A stretch of DNA of 64,000 nt from Pyronema omphalodes (lineage: Eukaryota > Ascomycota > Pezizomycetes > Pezizales > Pyronemataceae): assembly GCA_024516155.1 (NCBI GenBank), contig JAJJXM010000047.1, positions 248,001 to 312,000 on the forward strand, read 5' to 3'. Of the stretch, positions 35,007 to 43,631 are shown piece by piece. Under the pieces are notes generated by a model. The model made no database searches and was not told where the DNA came from. It worked only from the letters and a program-made list of their open reading frames with translations. Positions within the stretch are counted from its first letter, which is position 1. Each line of letters begins with the position of its first letter. The position numbers and the translations under genes were made by a program.

Positions 35007-36292
35007 TCAGTCGCGGTTTCTTGCAACCACAAATCTTCTCAACGACACCTCCCGAACCCCATACTTCTTGAGCATATCCGTGATTCCTAAGCCCTCAATC
35101 TCATGTGGCGGCGGAACCTCAACATAAACCATGATCAAGGTCTTCTTGACTTGTGCGCTGACGCGGTTAACGCTGTGAAGCCAGTGCCATGGCCTAGACT
35201 CGCGCTTCTTGCGTTCAGGGTCTGCGGCCCAGTAAGGATGCGAGTAAGCAGGCATGATCAAGATACCAAACTCAGCGTGGGAGAACACAGGACCACGGTT
35301 GTAAAGCACTGAATTCATACATTAGTTTCAGCTACAAGTTACAGTTGACCGATTGGCATAAAACATACGATAGTCAACAGAGAACTTCATGCCGGGTCGC
35401 ACAACCCATCCTATGGAACGGAAGTGGTGGTAAACGACATAGTTCATGAGGAACACATCATCTGGCTGGAGAATGGCATCGTCCTCAAGGTGAGGAAAGT
35501 ACGAGAATTTGCGGAACAACGATAGGGCATCGGGAACTTCAATAGGTTTCTACGAATTCGTGTCAGATGTGTATTACTATGACAATGGCAAAGGAAACAC
35601 ACATTTCCCTCGGCGTCCATAATCTGAAGAGCACCTAATCCATAAGACAGGAAGAACGCTTCTTCAAAAGTCAATTGGAGATGCTCAAGATCCTCAACCT
35701 CAACAACCTGCGGCGCTGGCTGATCCTTCTCCTCTGCCGGTGTTTCCGGGGGTGCAAAGGTGACTGATTTGTTTTCACTTGATGGTGCAGCAGCGCCAGT
35801 TTCGAATTGTACTTTGCCTTCCTGAGCCAATTGATTCTGAATTTTCTCCTTCTCCGCTCTCGCGCGCTCTAGTTTAAATTCCTTGCGCTCTTTTCTGCGA
35901 CGCTCAGTCACCTCTTCGGCCGTCAATGCCTCATCTTTACCGATGACACCAAGTGCCCTGCGGCGACGAGAGATCCAGGTAGGCTCAGAACGCGACAAAG
36001 ACCCTTTCCCAAAGAAACCACTGGTCCAAAACGCTTTGATAGAACGAGTATCGGTAACATGAACAGAACGGGTAGTAGGATTGAAGACACCAGTATATAA
36101 AGGCTCTGGCTGACATGGAACGCGACAAAAGAAATAGGCATACAGAATTTGCAAAATTGAAAGAGGGTTATGGGGAATCAAGGGAGGCAATGCCTGGACA
36201 GTGAGGGGCAGAAGGTTTGCGTGGAGAAGCGCATAATTAGGCCTTCTAGTCCGAGGAAGAGGGGGCTTTGCGGCGGGGGGCTCTGAACTCAT
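35007..36292 (-). CDS. SEN2: tRNA-splicing endonuclease subunit Sen2
   Basis: Three exons: 36292-35603, 35549-35369 and 35308-35007 (390 residues). Start chosen at MSSEPPAAKPPLPRTRRPNYALLHANLLPLTVQALPPLIPHNPLSIL, the usual fungal Sen2 N-terminus. A hydrophobic 31-residue extension opens upstream but looks like leader. A charged coiled region (about 115-160) precedes LQLTFEEAFFLSYGLGALQI. The catalytic domain contains VVRPGMKFSVDYLLYNRGPVFSHAEFGILIMP and RVSAQVKKTLIMVYVEVP. The Tyr of DYLLY, His of FSHAEF and Lys of VKKTL match the conserved Tyr-His-Lys triad of splicing endonucleases. Sen2 cuts the 5' splice site of intron-containing pre-tRNAs within the Sen2/Sen34/Sen15/Sen54 complex. Firm. 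Confidence 0.94.
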
Positions 36293-36953
36293 AGTGAGCA
36301 GTTTATAATCTGTAATATCTTTATAGAAGTTAGCCATGAACACGAAAATGTGCAAATGAAACAAAAATAACATGTTCTAATGTCGCTCAGATACCGTTGT
36401 AGTCTATATTTGAGCCATCATTGAGGAGCAACTAAAGTCAGTGTCACTCCCCTTGACACAAATGTTTAGGTGTCATCTTCGCGAGGGATAAAATCCCATA
36501 GAACAAAAGCAGAATATAAGAAGAACTGATGTAACATACCCTTTGAGTTAGCGCTGTGCGCTGTGGTTGTTAAATGGCGATCAGAGAATGATGTGGAGAG
36601 AAGGATGGAGGTGGGATGAGGTTCGGTTTTTAAACTGCGGGCCCCACTAGCGCTAAGCATGTTTGCCGACGCGTGGATTAGGGTTTCGCCGATGACTGCT
36701 CAGTGACCCTGCGCCGCGCGACACGAGTGCGATGACATGATGTTTCATTAAGTAGTGCTGAAAAGAGCCTCCTTACGCCTTATTTATCGACCGCTAGTGC
36801 TTAAATCTGCGACTCTATTCTATACAAAAGAAGGATATACATATGGTACACAGGACTGTCATCCAGCTTCTTAAAATTGTGCTGGTAATTGACTATTCCC
36901 TATTTTTTACCCCAAGACTGGGCTCTTACCGCCTCGATGCCAGAGCTTGTAAT
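36293..36953. other. SEN2 upstream / mL57 downstream region
   Basis: 661 bp. A 64-codon minus-strand frame (36466-36660) has no recognisable relatives and is more likely SEN2 leader or promoter DNA. No other gene seen. Confidence 0.5.
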
Positions 36954-37899
36954 TTACTGAGCTTTCAAGACCTTCTCCTTAATAAACTGTGCCGCCACCT
37001 CTCCTCCCTTCTGAAGTGCAAGAGCACCGACAATAGCATGGAAACACTCAATTGCAATGATTCCCTGACCAGACCGGAGCAAGTCGTTAGCCTATGACAT
37101 TATTAGCACATTGTGTGGTGACTGTTGAAGTGAGCGCCTTACGTCTGCAGGCTTCCACCGCATGACATCGGCAAGACCAGACTCCTTGATAATGGGCATA
37201 AGCAATCCCGAGTCAAGGGCCTTGTCGATGTTCTCCTGAGTAACAGCGTCGATGTTCTTGAAGTCCTCGTGGACGAAGGGTTCGGGGTTCTGGTAGTGCG
37301 CTCCCTCCAAAGACTTGTAAGTGGTAGGCTTAGGCTCCTCGGTAGATTTGGTCGGCTTGCTGTTCAGTAGGCTCAAAGATGCGTGCATCTGCAAGAGTCT
37401 CTTGCCTATAATCATATCGCCGGATTAACACTTATACCGGCCAGCCGGAATACCGCAAAAGCGCGCACTCAGTTCCACAGACTTCCGGGAGAGTCCTACC
37501 GAAGAATCGCAACTTGGAGTTGAAAGGCTGCCTTCCGTGGTCAAAGGACTTGTGGGTAACAGCCTGCCATTTGACCTCCTCCGACAATCCCATTTCCTTG
37601 CCGAAAAGTTTGAGGTACATGTTGTTCAAGACTGCCGGGTCGTCGTTAACCTGGAAGTGCTTGCGAACACGGGGTGCAACTGGCGCACGCGGCTGAGGAC
37701 GCGCATTCTGAATGTTCTCGGGGTTGCTGTAAGGTAGCCGAGTGGGTTGCCTCTCGTATTTGCTGGCGTTCTCGGAGTTCTCGTGAACGTATCGTCGTGC
37801 CGCCGGCGCAATTGCCCGCTTTGACACGAGGCCAACCGACCGTGGCCGTAGGGAAATTGATAGCAAGGACGAGGCCTGTCGAGTCGTGTTAGAGGCCAT
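36954..37899 (-). CDS. MRPL15: Mitochondrial large-subunit ribosomal protein mL57 (RNase III fold)
   Basis: Three exons: 37899-37500, 37405-37143 and 37091-36954 (266 residues). Residues 1-45 (MASNTTRQASSLLSISLRPRSVGLVSKRAIAPAARRYVH) look like a mitochondrial presequence. The body has an RNase III-like helical fold: YLKLFGKEMGLSEEVKWQAVTHKSFDHGRQPFNSKLRFFGKRLL, then after the last intron ANDLLRSGQGIIAIECFHAIVGALALQKGGEVAAQFI. The first block corresponds to the RNase III signature position, but the acidic catalytic residues (ERLEFLGD-type) are replaced (SKLRFFGKRLL). This fits the structural, catalytically inactive mitoribosomal proteins mL57/mL44 rather than an active nuclease. Divergent to an alpha/beta-hydrolase gene 187 bp away, with CACGTG at 37981-37986 between them. 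Confidence 0.88.
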
Positions 37900-38086
37900 T
37901 GCGGGTGGACAGCTGAGCTAGGAAAAAACTGCTGGTGTCGAGATCTTCCACATTTGAGAAGCGGGTAAGTAAATTTTTCTCACGTGATGCGGGGTTGCCA
38001 TGAACCCTTGCTCGCGGCACAGCAACGAAGCTTACGATCAATCAGCTTGACACCCGGTACGGCCATACAATCAACTCTTTCCACCG
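37900..38086. promoter_or_regulatory. Compact divergent promoter with CACGTG box
   Basis: 187 bp between the mL57 and hydrolase start codons, containing TCTCACGTGATG (E-box 37981-37986). Similar boxes occur in other shared promoters in this window. Confidence 0.5.
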
Positions 38087-38836
38087 ATGACCGAGGCACG
38101 CGTTCCCGAAGCTTCAGATTTTTCTAAGGATGTTGTTGTTGATATCGTCCTGCCCAAGGACAAATCAAAGCCAGTCTCGAATATTCTGATTCTACTACAC
38201 GGATTAGGCGATAGCCACACACCCTTTGCTGCCTTGGGCGCTCAGTTCAACTTCCCCGAAACAGCATGTTTAGCTGTTAGGGCACCATTAGCCCTTCCCT
38301 TTAACCCCAACGGCTACCATTGGGGTGATGATCTTATCTTTGATACCAGTACTGGGGGGCTTGACATGATGGGATCTACGTTCGATGCTTCTCACAAGCT
38401 CATGAAGGAAATTATTGACGATGTATTGGTTGGAAAATGTGGTTGGAAACGAAGGGCAATATTCTTATTTGGATTTGGACAGGGTGGAGTAGTAGCTTTG
38501 GATATTGCGACCCAATTACCGGGAGAGGGGCCAGATGCTGAATTCGGTGGAGTTATTTCTCTAGGAGGTCCACTACACCACTCTGCACCTTCGCCAGCTA
38601 AGAAGTTCAAGACTCCGATCATTGTCATGGGTGCTGAAAAGAACACGGCCATCACTACTGAAGCGGTGCAGCGATTGAAGAATGTTTTCGAGTTTGTGGA
38701 GATTGTGAACTGGAAAGGTCGGAAGGAAGACGGTATGATGAAAAATGCAGAGGAAGCTATGCCCATGATGCGTTTCATGGCCCGCAGATTAAGAAGCCGC
38801 GCAGGTATCCCTAAGGGTGCTATTGAGTTGTCATAA
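38087..38836 (+). CDS. Alpha/beta-hydrolase of the phospholipase/carboxylesterase type, nucleophile Ser replaced
   Basis: Single exon, 249 residues. The fold is seen in NILILLHGLGDSHTPFAALGAQFNFPETACLAVRAP (oxyanion HG loop), NGYHWGDD, and IFLFGFGQGGVVALDIA, which is the nucleophile elbow. In acyl-protein thioesterases the elbow reads GFSQGG. Here the central residue is Gly131 (codon GGA at 38477-38479), so the usual serine nucleophile is absent. A late GAEKN and the C-terminus RSRAGIPKGAIELS are also family-like. It resembles the fungal group around yeast YDL057W, of unknown function. Either it is a non-catalytic hydrolase-fold protein or it uses a different residue. No signal peptide. Confidence 0.82.
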   Translation: MTEARVPEASDFSKDVVVDIVLPKDKSKPVSNILILLHGLGDSHTPFAALGAQFNFPETACLAVRAPLALPFNPNGYHWGDDLIFDTSTGGLDMMGSTFDASHKLMKEIIDDVLVGKCGWKRRAIFLFGFGQGGVVALDIATQLPGEGPDAEFGGVISLGGPLHHSAPSPAKKFKTPIIVMGAEKNTAITTEAVQRLKNVFEFVEIVNWKGRKEDGMMKNAEEAMPMMRFMARRLRSRAGIPKGAIELS

Positions 38837-38983
38837 AACAACTGAGATATCATAATGTAATATACAAAGATTAAAATTATCTTTAAACCTCCGTGAAGAT
38901 ATATTTCTGCTCTAAACAAGTAAGCACGCCTTCAACTCCAACTATAATTCCAATCATATAATTCCGAACACGATTTCGTAACT

Positions 38984-39543
38984 TTAAAGTCCGAGCACCT
39001 TTCTGGTGCAGGCCTTTACACGGCGGATGTATTCGTTCCTGTCATCGCGCCAAATCTTTGACGCATCGATATTCGCACCGCTCTCGTCGTTTGGCTCAGC
39101 CAGCATGCTCATAACACTAATCAAGATTTTCTCTACGCTCTGAATTGGCGACCATCGTTCGCTTGCGTCCTCGTACTGGTTGGGGTCGTCTCCCGGAGAG
39201 TGCAGAATTGAAATACAAACGGTTCCGTCTTTGTAGATGTTCGGGTGAAACATTTCGCACGTAAACCTCATCTTGGGGGGGTTCAAAGGGTAGTCCTGGG
39301 CGGCAAGTCAGTCCAACTCAGCTTCAGTGGTTTCTGAGGTTCTTAGCTAACCTTAGGGAAGCTCAGGGTTGCTGGGAATACACCCCCCTCAAAAGGAGTG
39401 TCATCAGGACCCCGGAGCAAACATTCCCACTCGAGCAGGTTGTCCTCGTCAATAGGACCGGCAGAGATTCCGTCAGGCGCATCCTTCAGAAGCTCTTTGT
39501 ACTCCTTCAACAGGCGTTTGTTGGCGACGGCAAACGACGACAT
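38984..39543 (-). CDS. UBC7: Ubiquitin-conjugating enzyme E2 of the Ubc7/UBE2G class
   Basis: Two exons: 39543-39352 and 39295-38984 (167 residues). UBC fold with [34 protein letters not shown] motif followed by catalytic Cys at about residue 91. The insertion [17 protein letters not shown] after the active site is the acidic loop typical of Ubc7/Cdc34-type E2s; together with the short C-terminus this points to Ubc7, the ER-associated degradation E2 that works with Hrd1/Doa10 and Cue1. Start at [18 protein letters not shown] as in relatives. A longer in-frame upstream stretch is probably leader. Head-to-head with the Aim25 gene, 251 bp apart. Confidence 0.95.
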
Positions 39544-39794
39544 AATGATATTCTGTAGTAATAGATTGTTTAAAGCTGGTGGTAGGTATAATGAGCGTTG
39601 TGGATTCGTCAAAGTTGTTGTTAAAGCTGTTGCGACGTTTAAAGATCTGTCAGCTACAGCACAGCAGATCTTTAAAGTCCGACGCGCATAAGGCTGCCAA
39701 GCCGCTGATATCACCTGTCGTCCATGAGCTTCTAAGTTTCACTTTGAGTTTACAGATTTTCCGCTCCCGATCTTCAACTTTGCATACAACCCAA

Positions 39795-41379
39795 ATGTTT
39801 ACCGGGTCTATAGCAAGAACTCTCCGAGCGTCCACCGTATGTCGCAGCTACTCGTCCTTGCGATCGACGCGGGCCGGCCCCGCTGCTAGACGAACAGTTG
39901 GCCGCCGACCACCTCCTTCTGGCATCCCGGTAAATGCAACCAAAGCGAGTCAAAAGCTCCTCGAGAAGCTAGAGAGTAGCTCCCAAACCCAAAATGCGCC
40001 CGAATCGCAGTATAACTCGCTCTTGACACCGGTTCATATTCCCGAGGATCCTGGTGCAGTTATCAAGTCTACACACCCGGCTGCTCGTCTGCTTGATAAC
40101 TCGGCATTGGTAGTGCAACGGAAGTTAGAGCTTGGAAATATAATTCTGTATGGATCAAACGCCCTATTATTAAATTTGATCTCTGATTCTTACTAGATGA
40201 TAGTGGTTTTGAACAGGCAAACAAATATGTCATCATGGACCCTCAGGGAAACCATGTGGGATATATCGCAGAAGAAGACAGTGGTTTTGGTCAGTTGATG
40301 GTACGGCAATGGGCAAAGACACATCGTGCCTTTACTACACATGTGTTTGATAAGCATGGAGTGCTAGTGTTAAAGGTCTGTTTGCTGCTCTTTATTCACA
40401 AAAGGGATCTCTAACATGTGCAAAGTTCCATAGGCCCTTCTCTTTCATCAATTCCAGAATTACCGCATATGATCCCATAGATCCCAGATCAGCTCCTGGT
40501 GCACCTAGCTACGTCCAACCAGATCAATACAGGATCATTGGAGAATGTCAGCAGGAATGGCATATGTTGAGAAGAAAGTACAATCTTTTCCTGTACCAGG
40601 ACAAACAGGAAGACTCCATGTCTCCTGATCATCAACCTGTTGCAGGAGGACGAGGTGGAGTTTACAAACAATTCGCCTATGTGGACGAACCGGTTCTTTC
40701 GTGGGACTTTTCACTTCTCACTGACGACCAGCCACCTCGTCTGATCGGTTCGGTAAACCGAAACTTTGCAGGTTTTGCCAGAGAAATCTTTACAGATACC
40801 GGAGTTTACGCTCTACGTATGGATGCTGCAAGTGTAGCCGCAGAGCCAAGTCATCTGATCTCAAATACCCACCAGCAGCACGAATATCGTGTTCCTCTTT
40901 CCCCTGCAGCAAAAGAAGCAGACCTCAAAGGCGTTGGTGAGGTTGCCGCTGGACGAGGAATGACACTTGACGAAAGAGCGACCATGTTGGCTACTGCCGT
41001 TTCTATTGATTTCGATTACTTTAGTCGGCACAGTTCTATGGGCCATGGGGGGATCATGCCAGTAGGAGTTTTCGGCGGTGGTGGTGGACATGATGTTTCT
41101 AATAATAACAACTCACCAGGTATTGGTGATGCGGTGGGAATGGGCATGATGGGAGGCGCCATGGGAAGTATGATGGGAGGTGGTAGCGGTGGTTATTATG
41201 GACAACCTACAGGACCGGGAGAGCAGGTCCCGCCTGGTAGTGAATATCCAGCTGATCCACAGCAGGGTGAGGCCATGTATCCTTATGAACAGCCGCCGGA
41301 GTATCAGCAGCCGCTTTACCCTCCTGCTGAAGAGGAGGATGGAGGGAGTATCTTTGACTTTTTTGATGAGGAGGATTAA
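39795..41379 (+). CDS. AIM25: Mitochondrial phospholipid-scramblase family protein (Aim25-like)
   Basis: Three exons: 39795-40147, 40204-40375 and 40426-41379 (492 residues). N-terminus MFTGSIARTLRASTVCRSYSSLRSTRAGPAARRTVGRRPP is a plausible mitochondrial targeting sequence. The scramblase domain runs from LLDNSALVVQRKLELGNIILGFEQANKYVIMDPQGNHVGYI through FHRPFSFINSRITAYDP (after the second intron, whose AAAG acceptor is needed to give FHRPF), YNLFLY, and FAYVDEPVLSWDFSL..GSVNRNFAGFAREIFTDTGVYALRMD. The C-terminal ~110 residues are low complexity: a Gly/Met-rich patch (MGMMGGAMGSMMGGGSGGYYG), Pro/Gln/Tyr-rich sequence and an acidic FDFFDEED end. Family members have been tied to phospholipid movement and mitochondrial maintenance; direct scrambling by the yeast protein is unproven. 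Confidence 0.93.
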
Positions 41380-41692
41380 GTCAATGGGCGTCATAAGCCT
41401 TTAAACATAGTGAAGGATACAAAAAACGAAAATTGGTGGCTATCTGTAAAATACTGTTTGTTTTATATTATGATCTTGTATATGTAAATTAGATTGTAAA
41501 TGAATTCATATCCGACTTTGTATCACCTGTCCTGCCTGTTACACATTGCCACCACCCCGGCATTCCGGACCTCCGCCGAAGTCATAGCCGTTGCACAGCA
41601 CCCTCTACTCTGGCCGCCCTTCGCCAAAATCAACCCAGCTTTACCAAACTTTCGCTGCATACTCTCTTGGTGTTCCAACTGTCTAGTTCTTA
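41380..41692. other. Intergenic region after Aim25 gene
   Basis: 313 bp without recognisable coding sequence; the first part should include the Aim25 3' UTR. Confidence 0.5.
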
Positions 41693-41947
41693 TCAGCTTG
41701 AGATTTGTGAAACTATGCTTGAAAAAACTCGCCTTTTTTGCTCTGCTACTAGTTTCTGTCGGTTAATTTCCTGGATCTCCTCCAGTGAAAGTGAGCCGAA
41801 CGTACGAACTTCGTAGAGCTCGCGCTTGACGGCTGAAACGAGACGCTTTAGAGGGTTCTTCGGTGGGGGTGTGCCATCTCCGTGTATTACTGATTTCCTT
41901 GAAGGGTTGAGAAGGTTGGTATGAGAGTCGTTGTCACTGGTGTTCAT
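41693..41947 (-). CDS. Small hypothetical protein, 84 residues
   Basis: Complete frame beginning with a true ATG (MNTSDNDSHTNLLNPSRKSVIHGD) and including PPPKNPLKRLVSAVKRELYEVRTFGSLSLEEIQEINRQKLVAEQKRRVF. The second half is predicted helical and basic and reads like a genuine protein segment. I do not recognise a family, see no signal peptide or membrane segment, and cannot exclude chance. If real it lies divergent to the TAF13 promoter. Confidence 0.35.
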   Translation of the reverse strand: MNTSDNDSHTNLLNPSRKSVIHGDGTPPPKNPLKRLVSAVKRELYEVRTFGSLSLEEIQEINRQKLVAEQKRRVFSSIVSQISS

Positions 41948-42766
41948 TGCTACGAGCCTGGGACAATGGGAGTAAAGTTGAGAAATCGCAGAATGACATC
42001 GACGTTTTATCCCGAAAGGTTACACACAGTCAGAAATTTCACATTCGCAATCACTCGGCAAGGTTTATCGACGTGATATCTCGTGACGCACGACTCACGG
42101 CCAAATTCGACGCCTTAGTAACCCGGCGCTAGTGCAGGTGAAGGCTATAAAAATCTTCAATTCTCCCGACCTCTCTTTCTTCTTTACATAAAACATATAT
42201 CTGATCCTCAACATACCCTTGCAAAGACTAGACACACGACGTCTTGACGCAAATTTTAGTTTATAGGATCTAGAAACAAAATGCCTGTCATAATCCCCGC
42301 CTCTCTAGCCTTCGACAGAGGTGGGATTCGCTTTGGGCAAACACTTTCTGATTTCTGAAATCCTTTTTTGTCTGATTTCATATCATGAACCTTTCTGGTC
42401 TGGAGTCGTTTAGACAAAGCACATTCTCTCAGCCGATGAGATGCCGCATGTCGACAGTCGCTCAATCGTACCGCTTCGTGCGCGAAGCTTCAATTGAACT
42501 GACTCCTGAACTCCAATCCCAAAGACCATATCTGACCATTTCTCAATATTCTGCTCTGCTCGTTGAAACTTGACCCGGGTCCATTTACAGGCGGTGCAGC
42601 TGCTGGCTTGCATTTCCCCCCCTCGGTAACCGCCGCCGTTCAAGTTGCATGCAGCGTATGTAGCGACGCGCGAAACCCACACGTCAACCCAAACTTTACA
42701 CCATCGCGTCTCCAACACCATATCCCTAGGCCACCACCAGCCAACTACCCCCCACCGTACAGCACT
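41948..42766. promoter_or_regulatory. TAF13 upstream region with TATA-like box and short uORF
   Basis: A GGCTATAAAAATC box near 42144-42156 is followed by a CT-rich stretch (42165-42190), a common fungal transcription start layout. Downstream, AACAAAATG at 42281 opens a 25-codon frame ending TGA at 42356-42358 (MPVIIPASLAFDRGGIRFG..). The TAF13 ATG is at 42767. The transcript beginning near 42180 may therefore have a long leader with a uORF, or belong to an independent short RNA. Confidence 0.4.
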
Positions 42767-43240
42767 ATGTCCACAGAAGCCAGTTCCTCCCGACCACGCC
42801 GTCCCCGTCGCCAAAATCTCTTCGTCAAAGAACGTACGTCACATCTACGACGCCGCTTCTAGCTACTCGTCCCATGATGCCTCTCCTCTATCCCCACCCC
42901 ATACCACCCCCAACCTCCAACCTCCAAGCAAAAGCACCCCCAGCTAACCAGCACCACAGTACGTACCCTAATGTACGCGTACGGCGACGAGCCCGATCCA
43001 CTTCCAGAGTCCGTACAAGTTCTCGACGAGATCGTGACCGAATACATAGTCGACATGTGTCACGACGCCGCACGGATGGCATCGCAAGCAAGACGGAATA
43101 AGATCAAGGTTGACGATTTCAAGTTTGCTTTGAGGCATGATCCTAGAAAACTTGGAAGAGTTGAGGAATTGTTGGTTATGAGTAAGGTGATTGCGGATGC
43201 TAGGAAACAGTTTGATGATAAACCGGAGGCGGAGAAATAG
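42767..43240 (+). CDS. TAF13: TFIID subunit 13 (histone-fold TAF)
   Basis: Two exons: 42767-42833 and 42960-43240 (115 residues). The spliced protein runs MSTEASSSRPRRPRRQNLFVKELRTLMYAYGDEPDPLPESVQVLDEIVTEYIVDMCHDAARMASQARRNKIKVDDFKFALRHDPRKLGRVEELLVMSKVIADARKQFDD. The sequence F.KEL..LMY.YGD.P.P...SV..L..I..EY...., followed by KVDDFKFALR.D..KL.R..ELL, is the TAF13 histone-fold signature; it pairs with TAF11 in TFIID. The intron is 126 nt, longer than most here. A G13 run begins at the final base of the stop codon (43240-43252). Confidence 0.94.
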
Positions 43241-43252
43241 GGGGGGGGGGGG
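43240..43252. repeat. G13 homopolymer at the TAF13 stop codon
   Basis: Thirteen G residues, the first being the last base of the TAG stop of TAF13. Confidence 0.92.
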
Positions 43253-43631
43253 CGCTTGAGGTATAGAGGGAGGAGGAGAAAGAGCGGTGATGAAGGTTAC
43301 TTGGTTTTTTGTTGGTTGTGTTATGGCGTTTTAGGGGTTATGTTTGTCAATTTTTTTTACATAAGAAAGAGTGAATAATTCAATGATTGCTTTAATGGGA
43401 GAATATTTTGTGTTTAGCACCAGTCGAGTGATGAAGGAAGTATTTGATACTAATAGTTGCTATTTTTTTGACTTCTTCATACACAAAAAATGGTATCTCA
43501 AAGTTACAGGAACACAATTAATGATCCAACGCACACCCAGGCAAGTCCACAACAAAACCCCTTCGCTCATACATACACGACTAAATACAAAACTGGATAT
43601 ATAGTACACCAATCTTCTCCTTCCCATTTCT
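43241..43631. other. TAF13-PPR tail-to-tail region
   Basis: 391 bp between converging genes; starts with the rest of a G13 run and then T-rich DNA. No gene. Confidence 0.6.

Noticed and set aside
36466..36660. 64-codon minus-strand frame between SEN2 and mL57
   Set aside because: No recognisable family and located where the SEN2 leader is expected.
39579..39794. In-frame N-terminal extensions of Aim25 and of UBC7 (39544-39714)
   Set aside because: Both run through the shared promoter and overlap each other on opposite strands; the downstream ATGs match family starts.
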